This document shows positions 37,649-46,940 of a stretch of DNA of 55,285 bases, piece after piece (position 1 is the stretch's first letter; every line of letters starts with the position of its first letter). Source of the stretch: Candidatus Cryptobacteroides merdigallinarum (GTDB lineage: Bacteria > Bacteroidota > Bacteroidia > Bacteroidales > UBA932); contig JADIMQ010000088.1 in NCBI GenBank assembly GCA_017694655.1, positions 1-55,285 of the forward strand, in the 5' to 3' direction. A program made the translations under genes and the position numbers. Under the pieces are notes generated by a model that was not told the DNA's origin, did not search any database, and saw only the letters and a list, made by a program, of their open reading frames with translations.

Positions 37649-38812
37649 ATGGAAAGCATCAACGAAGAGAAGATATGCCTCTGTGCACTGAACATGATTT
37701 TCGGGTACGAGCCGAGAATAGCCACGGCCCTGGTAGGGAACCTCGGTTCCGCCAGGTCGGTCTTCAGCCTCGGCAGGGAGGGACTCCGGGAGATACTCGG
37801 GCCCCATTCCAGGCACACCGGGGAAATTTGCGACGATGCCCTCGAGAAGGCCAGGAAGGAGCTGGAGGAGGCCCGGAGGGAGGGCATATTCTTCACGGGA
37901 CGGGGAGAACCTGGATATCCGGAGCTGCTGATGGAGTGCGAGGACGGACCTGCCGGCCTCTATATCAGGGGTGCTGCCCCGGAGGGATGCCTGTCCGGGA
38001 AACGGGACTTCGTGTCCATCGTCGGGACAAGGGAGATTTCAGGATACGGGAGGGAGTGGTGCACAAGAATAGTGGAAGCTCTCGCGCGGTCCGGCAGCCG
38101 GCCAGTGATAGTCAGCGGACTCGCGTACGGGACCGATATAACCGCCCATCTTGCCGCCCTCGGGAGCGGACTCGACACCATAGCGGTGATGGCGACCGGA
38201 GCTGACCTTGTTTACCCGGCCCCGCACAGGAGGCACGCGAAGGCCATTGCGGAGAAGCCAGGCTCGGCGCTGATATCGGACTATCCGCTCCACACCGGGG
38301 CCATACCTGTGAACTTCGTCCGGAGGAACAGGATAATAGCCGGGCTCTCCAAGGCCACGGTACTCATAGAATCGAGGCTGCGCGGAGGAGGGATGATAAC
38401 GGCAAGGCAGGCATTCTCCTACGACAGGGAGCTGTACGCCCTGCCGGGCAGGGCCGGAGACCCCGTGTCGGAAGGATGCAACTGGCTGCTCCGCTCCGGC
38501 ATGGCCACACCGGTAATCTCGGAAAAGGACCTTGTGGAAAGTCTCGGATATGTGTTCAGGCAGGAGGACAGGCATCCGGAAAAGGCAGCCGCGTCCCACT
38601 ACGGCAAGTCTCTCCCGGAAGGGAAGGTGGAGGAAATAGCCAGGGTACTCCTTATAATAAAGAGGCGGAGAAACATCTCCCTGCAGGAGATAACGGAAGA
38701 GACCGGCCTCGCCTACCGCACTGTCGCGGAAATCACGGGGCTGCTCGAAAATGACGGGTTCATACGCACGGACCTGATGCAGCGCTGTTCCATAGACCGG
38801 AGGACCATCTGA
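37649..38812 (+). CDS. dprA: DNA processing protein DprA/Smf
   Basis: 'VSIVGTREISGYGREWC', 'VSGLAYGTDITAHLAAL', 'FVRRNRIIAGLSKATVLIES'; C-terminal winged-helix-like domain. Confidence 0.95.
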   Translation: MESINEEKICLCALNMIFGYEPRIATALVGNLGSARSVFSLGREGLREILGPHSRHTGEICDDALEKARKELEEARREGIFFTGRGEPGYPELLMECEDGPAGLYIRGAAPEGCLSGKRDFVSIVGTREISGYGREWCTRIVEALARSGSRPVIVSGLAYGTDITAHLAALGSGLDTIAVMATGADLVYPAPHRRHAKAIAEKPGSALISDYPLHTGAIPVNFVRRNRIIAGLSKATVLIESRLRGGGMITARQAFSYDRELYALPGRAGDPVSEGCNWLLRSGMATPVISEKDLVESLGYVFRQEDRHPEKAAASHYGKSLPEGKVEEIARVLLIIKRRRNISLQEITEETGLAYRTVAEITGLLENDGFIRTDLMQRCSIDRRTI

Positions 38813-38950
38813 CCCCGGGACCTTCCAGGGAGGGCCGTCCTGGTTTTTCCGGACATGGACTGCACGGCAGGTCCGCCCGGGATTCCCGGGAGGGAACGGT
38901 CCGTAAAAGAATTTTTGGCAGAAATTGGGACGGTTCTCGAAACTGTTTCT

Positions 38951-38958
38951 TATTTTTG
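38951..38958 (+). promoter_or_regulatory. -7 box TATTTTTG for tatD-like gene
   Basis: TAnnTTTG, 20 nt before ATG 38978. Confidence 0.5.
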
Positions 38959-38977
38959 CGCAATACTTGATCCGGAC

Positions 38978-39751
38978 ATGTATTTTATCGACACCCATAC
39001 ACACCTTTACGACGAACAGTTCAGCGAGGACGCCGGGGCCGCAGTCGGAAGAGCGGCCGAGGCTGGGGTACGCAAGATGATCCTGCCGGACATCGACAGG
39101 AACTCTCGGGAGGCCATGTTCTCCCTTGCGGAGAAATTCAGCGGCACCCTCTTCCCTTGCCTCGGGCTGCATCCCACCTCCGTAGGCCCGGGCTGGGAGG
39201 AAGAACTGGAGGAGATTGAAGGTATGGCAATGGCCGGGAAGGGTATCCGGGCAATAGGCGAGACAGGTATGGACTGCTACTGGTCCAAGGAGTTCCTGAA
39301 GGAGCAGGAGGAGGCTTTCGAGAGGCAGATAAGGCTGGCCTGCAGGCTCGGGCTCCCGGTAATAGTCCACTGCAGGGAGGCCACGGAACCCATATTCAAC
39401 GTCCTCGGAAGGTGCAGGCACCTCTCCCCTGCCGGGGTGTTCCATGCATTCAGCGGCAGCATAGAGACATACAGGAGACTGGCCGGGTACGGGGACTGGT
39501 ACGTCGGCATAGGAGGGGTCGTGACATTCAGGAAGGCCTCAATAGCCGAGACCGTCAGGCAGATCCCCCTCGGACGCATCCTCCTGGAAACCGACTCGCC
39601 ATACCTCACCCCTGTACCGCACCGCGGAGAAAGGAACGAGAGCGCGTACATCCCGCTGATAGCCGAAAAGATCGCGGCCCAGAAGAATATTTCCATAGAA
39701 GAGGTTGCCGGCACCACCTCCCGCAACGCGGAAGAGCTGTTCGGAATCTGA
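38978..39751 (+). CDS. TatD family deoxyribonuclease/hydrolase
   Basis: 'MYFIDTHTHLYDEQF', 'AIGETGMDCYWSKE', 'LLETDSPYLTPVPHRGERNESAY'. Confidence 0.95.
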   Translation: MYFIDTHTHLYDEQFSEDAGAAVGRAAEAGVRKMILPDIDRNSREAMFSLAEKFSGTLFPCLGLHPTSVGPGWEEELEEIEGMAMAGKGIRAIGETGMDCYWSKEFLKEQEEAFERQIRLACRLGLPVIVHCREATEPIFNVLGRCRHLSPAGVFHAFSGSIETYRRLAGYGDWYVGIGGVVTFRKASIAETVRQIPLGRILLETDSPYLTPVPHRGERNESAYIPLIAEKIAAQKNISIEEVAGTTSRNAEELFGI

Positions 39752-39766
39752 AACAGTAATGCTCCA

Positions 39767-40825
39767 ATGAAATACATACCAGAACCGAATTCCAGAAAAT
39801 CATCCATACTACTGATCTATACAGGAGGCACCATCGGGATGAAGATAGACCCGGAGGACCAGACCCTGAAGCCGTTCGACTTCTCCCAGATACTCGAGGA
39901 AGTCCCGGAGCTCGGGAAATTCGCCTACCGAATAGACTCCTGCACGTTCGACCACATCATAGACTCCGCCGACGTGGAGCCAGGGCTCTGGCAGAAGCTC
40001 GTGGATGTCATCGAGGGGAACTACGACAAGTACGACGGGTTCGTCATCCTGCACGGCACGGACACAATGGCCTATTCAGCCTCGGCACTGAGCTTCATGA
40101 TAGAGGGACTCACCAAGCCGGTCATATTCACGGGGAGCCAGCTCCCGATAGGGGCGGCAAGGACAGACGGCAAGGAAAACCTCGTATCTTCCGTGGAGAT
40201 AGCCGCAGCCAGGGACGGGGAGGGCCACGCCATGGTACCGGAAGTCTGCATCTGCTTCGGGAACTCCCTCATGAGGGGCAACCGGGCCAGGAAGGTCAGT
40301 TCCGAGAACTTCCGGGCATTCAGGTCCGGGAACTTCCCGCACCTTGCGGAGGCAGGCATCAGGATATGGTACGACACGGCGAACATCCTCGTCCCCGGGG
40401 ACCGGGACAGGAGACCGGTCTTCCACAAGGCCCTGGACACCCGCGTGTCCATCCTGAAGATACACCCAGGCATAACGCCGCAGGTCGTCAGGAACATAAT
40501 CTGCGGACCGGAGACAAGGGCGGTGATAATAGAGACCTACGGCTCCGGGAACGCCCCGTCCCGGGAGTGGTTCATAGACCTCATAAAGGAAGGGATATCC
40601 ATGGGGAAGATCATCCTGAACGTGACCCAGTGCCTGGCCGGCTCGGTGGACATGGACCTTTACGCTACAGGCAAGAGGCTCAAGGAGGCAGGGGTGCTCG
40701 ACGGGTACGACTGCACGACGGAAAGCGCCCTCGCGAAGCTTTTCCACCTCATGGGGAGATACCCGGACAACGCCATTGTAAGGCGTGAACTCGACAAAAA
40801 CCTCAGGGGAGAAATAACAAAATAA
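39767..40825 (+). CDS. ansA: Type I asparaginase
   Basis: 'ILLIYTGGTIGMK', 'GFVILHGTDTMAYSASALSFM', 'TGSQLPIGAARTDGKENL'. Confidence 0.93.
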   Translation: MKYIPEPNSRKSSILLIYTGGTIGMKIDPEDQTLKPFDFSQILEEVPELGKFAYRIDSCTFDHIIDSADVEPGLWQKLVDVIEGNYDKYDGFVILHGTDTMAYSASALSFMIEGLTKPVIFTGSQLPIGAARTDGKENLVSSVEIAAARDGEGHAMVPEVCICFGNSLMRGNRARKVSSENFRAFRSGNFPHLAEAGIRIWYDTANILVPGDRDRRPVFHKALDTRVSILKIHPGITPQVVRNIICGPETRAVIIETYGSGNAPSREWFIDLIKEGISMGKIILNVTQCLAGSVDMDLYATGKRLKEAGVLDGYDCTTESALAKLFHLMGRYPDNAIVRRELDKNLRGEITK

Positions 40826-40948
40826 TTATTGCCATATAAAAATTATTTGCTAAATTGCACCGGATTTAAGTAGGCTGATTAGCACAAAATAAAGCTGAAT
40901 AAATTACAACAAACTGATACATTATTAATTAAACACACACAAACTATT

Positions 40949-41764
40949 ATGAAAAATTTTTTCATATTCCTTGCAACTATTGCAATGATGGCTTTTTCCG
41001 CCCAGTTCGTGGCAGCTCAGGACAATACGGCAGCTCCCGACTCTGCAGCAACCACGGACTCCGCGGTAACAGAGGAAGTGACTGCTTCCACTAACGCAAA
41101 CCCTTTTGCAGCAGGCGCAAACAGTGAAGTTCCGCTTCACCAGCAGCTCAAGACCAAGTTCATCGAAGGAGGTCCTGGCTTCATGGCGTCAATCATCCTC
41201 TGCCTTATCCTGGGACTTGCCATCTCCATCGAGAGGATCCTCTACCTGAGCTTCTCCAAGACCAACACCAAGAAGCTCCTCAGCAAGATTGACGCTGCCC
41301 TCAAGGAAGGCGGTGTAGAAGCAGCCAAGGAAGTATGCCGCAACACCCGCGGTCCTGTGGCAAGCATCTTCTACCAGGGATTCCTCCGTATGGACCAGGG
41401 CATCGAGGTTGTCGAGAAGACGGTGGTTTCCTACGGTTCAGTACAGATGAGCCTCATGGAGAACGGACTTACATGGATCGCGCTCTTCATCGCACTTTCC
41501 ACATCCCTCGGATTCCTCGGTACTGTGGTCGGTATGGTCCAGGCCTTCGATGCTATCCAGGCAGCCGGTGACATCTCGCCTAACGTCGTTGCAGGAGGTA
41601 TGAAAGTCGCCCTTATCACCACCGTCGGCGGTCTTATCGTTGCAATTATTCTCCAGATTTTCTACAACTATATCGTATCGAGGATCGACTCGCTTTCCAT
41701 CGATATGGAAGATGCATCCATCTCCCTTGTAGATATCCTGGTAAAATATGAGAATAAAAAATAA
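40949..41764 (+). CDS. exbB: MotA/TolQ/ExbB proton channel family protein
   Basis: 271 aa; 'LSTSLGFLGTVVGMVQAFDAI', 'GGMKVALITTVGGLIVAIILQIFYNY'. Confidence 0.93.
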   Translation: MKNFFIFLATIAMMAFSAQFVAAQDNTAAPDSAATTDSAVTEEVTASTNANPFAAGANSEVPLHQQLKTKFIEGGPGFMASIILCLILGLAISIERILYLSFSKTNTKKLLSKIDAALKEGGVEAAKEVCRNTRGPVASIFYQGFLRMDQGIEVVEKTVVSYGSVQMSLMENGLTWIALFIALSTSLGFLGTVVGMVQAFDAIQAAGDISPNVVAGGMKVALITTVGGLIVAIILQIFYNYIVSRIDSLSIDMEDASISLVDILVKYENKK

Positions 41765-41770
41765 CAAGCA

Positions 41771-42205
41771 ATGTCATCTAGCAGATTTGAAAAAATAGTA
41801 AAGATCCTGTTATGGGTGCTGATGATTGTCAGTGCAGGCATAACAGCATGGGGCTACGCAGTAGGTTTCAGCGATATATCTGTGGACACCCTCCTGTACT
41901 GGGCATACATACTGGCGATTGTCGGCATCGTTATAGCCATAGTATTCGGCATCACAATCAGCGCGATCAACAACCCGAAGAACCTTATCAAGATGGCGAT
42001 CGAGCTTGTGGCTGTCGTAATAGTGGTGGGGGCTGTCTATATGCTGTCATCCGGGGCACCGGCGATAGGATATGTGGGAGCTGAAGTCAGCGCGACTACG
42101 CTCAAGGTAACAGATACCCTGCTGAACCTCACCTACCTCCTCTGTGCATTGGCTATCATCGCCATCATCTATGGGGGAATACGTAATGCTATACACAACA
42201 AATAA
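41771..42205 (+). CDS. Small membrane protein of exb locus (unknown function)
   Basis: 144 aa, ~4 TM, tightly packed between exbB and exbD. Confidence 0.75.
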   Translation: MSSSRFEKIVKILLWVLMIVSAGITAWGYAVGFSDISVDTLLYWAYILAIVGIVIAIVFGITISAINNPKNLIKMAIELVAVVIVVGAVYMLSSGAPAIGYVGAEVSATTLKVTDTLLNLTYLLCALAIIAIIYGGIRNAIHNK

Positions 42206-42213
42206 AGAGAACC

Positions 42214-42789
42214 ATGTCTAAAAAGACTCCAGAATTAAATTCAGCATCGTCAGCGGACATCGCATTCCTGTTGCTTTCATACTTCCTGATGACAACTACA
42301 ATGAATCAGGACTCAGGACTGCAGCGCCGTCTCCCGCCTATCCCTGATGAGAACCAGGCGGTGGAAGACCAGAAGGTCAACCGGAGGAACATCATCATTG
42401 TGAGGATAAACTCCGCAGACAGGCTGTTCGCAGGTAATGAACCAATGGATGTCAGCTTCTTGAAAGACAAAGTAAAAGAGTTCCTTGTAAACCCGAACAA
42501 CGACCCGGATCTCCCGGAGAGGACTCCGAAGGAAATCGAGGGTTTCGGTACATATAATGTTTCAAAGGGTGTCATCTCCCTCCAGAACGACCGCGGTACA
42601 AGCTACAAGGCATATATTGAGGTGCAGAACGAGCTTGTAAAGGCTGTGAACGAGCTGAGGGATGAATTTGCCAAAGCTCACTTCGGGAAAGCTTACCTCA
42701 GCCTGAACGAAGACCAGCAGAGAATCGCAAGGGAAGCGATACCACAGAACATTTCCGAGGCAGAGCCGAAGGATGTATCGAAAAAATAA
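42214..42789 (+). CDS. exbD: ExbD/TolR family biopolymer transport protein
   Basis: 'ELNSASSADIAFLLLSYFLMTTTMNQDSGLQRRLPP'. Confidence 0.9.
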   Translation: MSKKTPELNSASSADIAFLLLSYFLMTTTMNQDSGLQRRLPPIPDENQAVEDQKVNRRNIIIVRINSADRLFAGNEPMDVSFLKDKVKEFLVNPNNDPDLPERTPKEIEGFGTYNVSKGVISLQNDRGTSYKAYIEVQNELVKAVNELRDEFAKAHFGKAYLSLNEDQQRIAREAIPQNISEAEPKDVSKK

Positions 42790-42807
42790 CAAGAAGGAGA
42801 ATAAGTT

Positions 42808-43278
42808 ATGGCAAAATTTGGAAATAGCGGCAGTAAGAAGGAAGTGCCGGGCTTGACCACGGCATCCATGTCCGATATTGTGTTCATGCTCCTGTTCTTC
42901 TTTATGGTGACGACAAGTATGCGTGAGACCGAGAACAAGGTCATGGTGAACCTCCCTGAAGCGAGTGAAGTCGCCAAGCTGGAACGCAAGGACCTGACCT
43001 CGTACATCAATATCGGATCACCTATTGCATCTCTCCAGAAGATGTACGGTACCGATGCACGTATACAGCTCAACGACTCTTTCAAGACAGTCGACGAAAT
43101 CCGCGACTTCATCGCAGCGGAACGTGACGCGATGAGTGAAGTGGACAGACAGTATATGACAGTATCCATAAGGGCTGATGCCGATGTCAGGATGGGTATC
43201 ATCACTGACGTGAAGCAGGAGCTCAGGAGGTGCTCTGCACTGAAGATAATGTATGCTGCAAGAAAACCGGCACAGTAG
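42808..43278 (+). CDS. exbD: ExbD/TolR family biopolymer transport protein (second)
   Basis: 'VPGLTTASMSDIVFMLLFFFMVTTSMRETENKVMVNLPEASE'. Confidence 0.92.
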   Translation: MAKFGNSGSKKEVPGLTTASMSDIVFMLLFFFMVTTSMRETENKVMVNLPEASEVAKLERKDLTSYINIGSPIASLQKMYGTDARIQLNDSFKTVDEIRDFIAAERDAMSEVDRQYMTVSIRADADVRMGIITDVKQELRRCSALKIMYAARKPAQ

Positions 43279-43291
43279 ATACTGACTAATG

Positions 43292-43467
43292 AAAAGATGA
43301 GGGTGACACAAAAGCCCCAAAAAAATCCCGTAGGGACCGCACCGGGTAGGTGCGAAATCCCCCTAACAGGGGGTGCAGGGGGTGCAGGGGGTTAGGATTG
43401 GTCCAGTCTTTCGAAGAAAGACGTTTGAGGGTGACACAAAATCTCTTTTGTGTCACCCTCATCTTTT
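43292..43467. repeat. Hairpin-chain element B, 176 bp with perfect 23-bp terminal inverted repeats
   Basis: AAAAGATGAGGGTGACACAAAAG (43292-43314) / CTTTTGTGTCACCCTCATCTTTT (43445-43467); internal hairpins at 43326-43336, 43338-43354, 43359-43373, 43406-43422, 43427-43460. Confidence 0.93.
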
Positions 43468-43486
43468 GTTTTTCGGAGGAAAATGC

Positions 43487-43494
43487 TAAATTTG
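43487..43494 (+). promoter_or_regulatory. -7 box TAAATTTG for alkaline phosphatase
   Basis: TAnnTTTG; candidate TTTG -33 at 43465-43468 overlaps the edge of element B. Confidence 0.5.
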
Positions 43495-43563
43495 AACCGC
43501 CGAAAAATAAGCCATGGAACGGCACAGCAACAAGAGGAAAATCATATTAAACATACTGAAGAC

Positions 43564-44781
43564 ATGTACAGAAATTTCTTTCTACTGACAATCCTCGCTG
43601 CGCTTTGCGCACTGACGGGATGCACTGACGGCAACAGGAACGAACCCGAAGGACAGGCCAAGTATATCTTCCTGTTCATAGGTGACGGAATGGGACAGGC
43701 ACAGGTTGCGGCAACCGAATCCTACCTGGCCTACCAGAACGGTGAGCTCGGCGGGATTGGAAGGCTCTCATTCACGAAGTTCCCTTACCTCGGGATGGCA
43801 ACCACCTTCTCCGCGAACAAGAACATCACCTGTTCCTCCGCAGCAGGCACAGCCCTGGCCACAGGGTCCAAGACCAACAACTCCATGCTCGGGGAAACAC
43901 CGGACGGAAAGGAGCTGGAGAGCTTCACATACAGGCTGAAGGACAAGGGCTACAGGATAGGTATCATAAGCAATGTCCCGGTCAACCACGCTACGCCGGC
44001 CTCCTTCTATGCCAATGCAAAGTCCCGCAAGGATTATTACGAGATAAGCCTGCAGGTTCCTGAAAGCGGCTTCGACTACTTCGCAGGCGACGGGTTCCTG
44101 GACTTCAACGGGAAAGACGGCAAGAAAGAGGACATCGACAGGATAATCGAGGGCAAGGGCTACACCATAAGCTACGGCATGGAGGAGTACAATGCCGAGA
44201 AGGGAGCGGAAAAGCTCATCCTCTGCCAGAAGGACAACAGGAAGTCCGACAGCGAGAACTACGTTGTAAAGCATACCGAGGAAGAGGAGATATCCCTGAA
44301 GGAAATGGTAGAGACCGCGATAGACCGCTTCTCCGCTGACGGGAAGCCGTTCTTCATAATGGCAGAGGGCGGTACCATCGACTGGGCAGGGCACAACAAC
44401 AGGACCATGCCGATGACCGAGAAGGTACTCGAGCTCGACGAGGCAGTGAAGGAAGCCTATGCCTTCTATCTCAAGCATCCGGACGAGACCCTCATCGTCG
44501 TGACAGCAGACCACGAGACAGGAGGACTCACCCTCGGCTGTGGCAAGGGGGAGAACATAAAGTGGGATATGCTGGAAAACGCATGGAAGGCCGCCGGAAA
44601 GAAGGACATCATTGGTGACGAGGAAAATGCAAAGCTCAACAAGTCAGCCAACATAGGCTGGAGCACCGGCGGGCATACCGGTATTCCTGTCCCTGTCTAT
44701 GCCGTAGGCCACGGCGCGGAAATGTTCTCCGGATGCTATGACAATACAGACATTCCAAAGAAGATAATGCGCGGGGAATAA
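43564..44781 (+). CDS. Alkaline phosphatase, lipoprotein
   Basis: Lipobox 'ALTGCTDG'; 'IFLFIGDGMGQAQVAATESYL', 'TCSSAAGTALATGSKTNNSMLG', 'VVTADHETGGLTLG'; ATG at 43564. Confidence 0.92.
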   Translation: MYRNFFLLTILAALCALTGCTDGNRNEPEGQAKYIFLFIGDGMGQAQVAATESYLAYQNGELGGIGRLSFTKFPYLGMATTFSANKNITCSSAAGTALATGSKTNNSMLGETPDGKELESFTYRLKDKGYRIGIISNVPVNHATPASFYANAKSRKDYYEISLQVPESGFDYFAGDGFLDFNGKDGKKEDIDRIIEGKGYTISYGMEEYNAEKGAEKLILCQKDNRKSDSENYVVKHTEEEEISLKEMVETAIDRFSADGKPFFIMAEGGTIDWAGHNNRTMPMTEKVLELDEAVKEAYAFYLKHPDETLIVVTADHETGGLTLGCGKGENIKWDMLENAWKAAGKKDIIGDEENAKLNKSANIGWSTGGHTGIPVPVYAVGHGAEMFSGCYDNTDIPKKIMRGE

Positions 44782-44876
44782 GCGGGAAGCACCCGCGCCC
44801 TGAACGCTTCGCCGGAAGATTGGAAAATACGGGGCAAGGCCCTGGATTCCTGCGGGAGAAGGGGAAGTATTTCTAT

Positions 44877-44893
44877 TATCTTTGCTATCTTTG
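44877..44893 (+). promoter_or_regulatory. Two tandem -7 boxes TATCTTTG upstream of asnS
   Basis: TATCTTTG at 44877-44884 and 44886-44893. Confidence 0.55.
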
Positions 44894-44918
44894 TTCGTTT
44901 TAACATAAAAGACATATC

Positions 44919-46303
44919 ATGATGAGGACCAAAGTCAAAGATCTGCTGAAAAGCGAGCCCGGCCAGGCCGTTGTAGCCAAAGGCTGGGTCAGAACGAAAA
45001 GAGGGAACAGGAATATAGCTTTCATAGCTTTGAATGACGGCTCCACGATAAATAACATACAGATAGTTGTTGAAACGGCTGCGTTCAGCGAGGACCTGCT
45101 GAAAAAGATAACCACCGGGGCGTGCATCTGCGTCAAGGGAGAGCTTGTGGAGTCTGTCGGAAGCGGCCAGTCCGTGGAGATACAGGCACGGGAGATTGAA
45201 CTGTACGGTGAAGCGAACCCGGACACCTACCCTCTGCAGAAGAAAGGGCATTCGATGGAGTTCCTGAGGACGATAGCCCACCTCAGGCCGAGGACCAATA
45301 CCTTCGGGGCCGTGCTCAGGATAAGGCACGCCATGGCGTTCGCCATTCACAAATACTTCAACGACAAGGGCTTCGTGTACCTCCATACCCCTATCATCAC
45401 GGCTTCAGACTGTGAAGGTGCAGGAGAGATGTTCCAGGTGACGACACTTGACCTCGGCAATCCGCCGAGGAAGGAAGGCGGGGAAATAGACTACAGCCAG
45501 GACTTTTTCGGGAAGCAGACAAGCCTACCGTGAGCGGGCAGCTCGAAGGCGAGCTCGGGGCGATGGCCCTCGGGGAGATATATACCTTCGGCCCTACCTT
45601 CAGGGCAGAGAACTCCAACACCCCGAGACATCTGGCCGAGTTCTGGATGATAGAGCCGGAGATGGCGTTCTATGACATAAACGACAACATGGACCTTGCG
45701 GAAGACTTCATCAAGTACCTTGTGAAGTATGCCCTCGAGAACTGCATGGATGACATCAGGTTTCTCAACGACATGTTCGACAAGGAGCTGATAGAAAGGC
45801 TCCGGAGCGTCATCGACACGGATTTTGTCCGCCTGACATACACTGAAGGCATAAGGATACTCGAAGCCTCCGGGGAGAAGTTCGAGTTCCCTGTGAGCTG
45901 GGGTGTGGACCTCCAGAGCGAACATGAAAGATATCTCGTGGAAAAGCACTTCAGGAAACCGGTCATAATGACAGACTACCCGAAGGACATAAAGGCCTTC
46001 TACATGAAGCAGAACGAGGACGGTAATACTGTCAGGGGAATGGACGTGCTCTTCCCGAAGATCGGAGAGATCATAGGAGGCTCGGAAAGGGAATCTTCCC
46101 TCGGGAAGCTCGAGGCGAGGATATCCGAGCTCGGCATGAGCCGGACCAACCTCGAATGGTACATCGACTCCCGCAGGTTCGGCACGGCTCCGCACAGCGG
46201 CTTCGGGCTCGGGTTCGAGAGGCTCCTGCTCTTCGTTACAGGAATGGGCAACATAAGGGACGTCATACCGTTCCCGAGGACACCAAAGAACGCGGAATAT
46301 TAA
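44919..46303 (+). CDS. asnS: Asparagine--tRNA ligase, interrupted by an apparent 1-nt deletion near 45524-45529
   Basis: 44919-45533 ends '...FFGKQTSLP*'; 45530-46303 continues in the other frame '[45 protein letters not shown]'; restoring one base gives 'KQTSLTVSGQL'. Confidence 0.93.
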
Positions 46304-46313
46304 TCTGAAAGTC

Positions 46314-46934
46314 ATGCTTGTCATAGGAATAGCCGGAGGTTCGGGGTCAGGGAAGACCACTGTCGTGAAAGCCATCACCGGACAGCTGAAGGAGAACGTA
46401 GTCATAATCCCGCAGGATTCGTACTACAAGGATTCCAGCCACCTGCCACTTGAGGAGAGGCAGAAAGTCAATTTCGACCATCCGGATTCCATAGACTTCC
46501 GGCTGCTGAACGAACAGTTGAAAATGCTGAAGAGCGGGCTGTCCATAGAGCAGCCGGTCTATTCCTATCTGACTTGCTCAAGATCGAAGACAGAAACCAT
46601 CACCGTCCGTCCAGCCGACGTCATAATCATAGAAGGCATACTCATATTCACCTGTGCCGAACTCAGGGACCAGATGGACATAAAGATATTTGTGGACGCC
46701 GACGATGACGACAGGCTCATGAGGGTGATGGCAAGGGACATACTTGAAAGGGGGAAGACTGTGGAGACGGTAATAGAAAGATACACGAAGACCGTGAAGC
46801 CCATGTATCTCCAGTTCATAGAGCCCAGCAAAAGGTACGCCGACATCATAATCCCGCAGGGAGGGCACAACAGGGTGGCTATCGACATAATATCAGCCAC
46901 CATAGAGAAGGCCCTGCACAAGAAAGCTGAATGA
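46314..46934 (+). CDS. udk: Uridine kinase
   Basis: 'VIGIAGGSGSGKTTVVKAI', 'QDSYYKDSSHLPLEER', 'NFDHPDSIDF'. Confidence 0.94.
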   Translation: MLVIGIAGGSGSGKTTVVKAITGQLKENVVIIPQDSYYKDSSHLPLEERQKVNFDHPDSIDFRLLNEQLKMLKSGLSIEQPVYSYLTCSRSKTETITVRPADVIIIEGILIFTCAELRDQMDIKIFVDADDDDRLMRVMARDILERGKTVETVIERYTKTVKPMYLQFIEPSKRYADIIIPQGGHNRVAIDIISATIEKALHKKAE

Positions 46935-46940
46935 CGGAAA

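Noticed and set aside
36332-37816. 494-aa minus-strand ORF opposite queA
   Set aside because: queA on the + strand is certain; antisense frame has biased composition only.
38039-39445. 468-aa minus-strand ORF opposite dprA/tatD
   Set aside because: Antisense to two well-supported genes.
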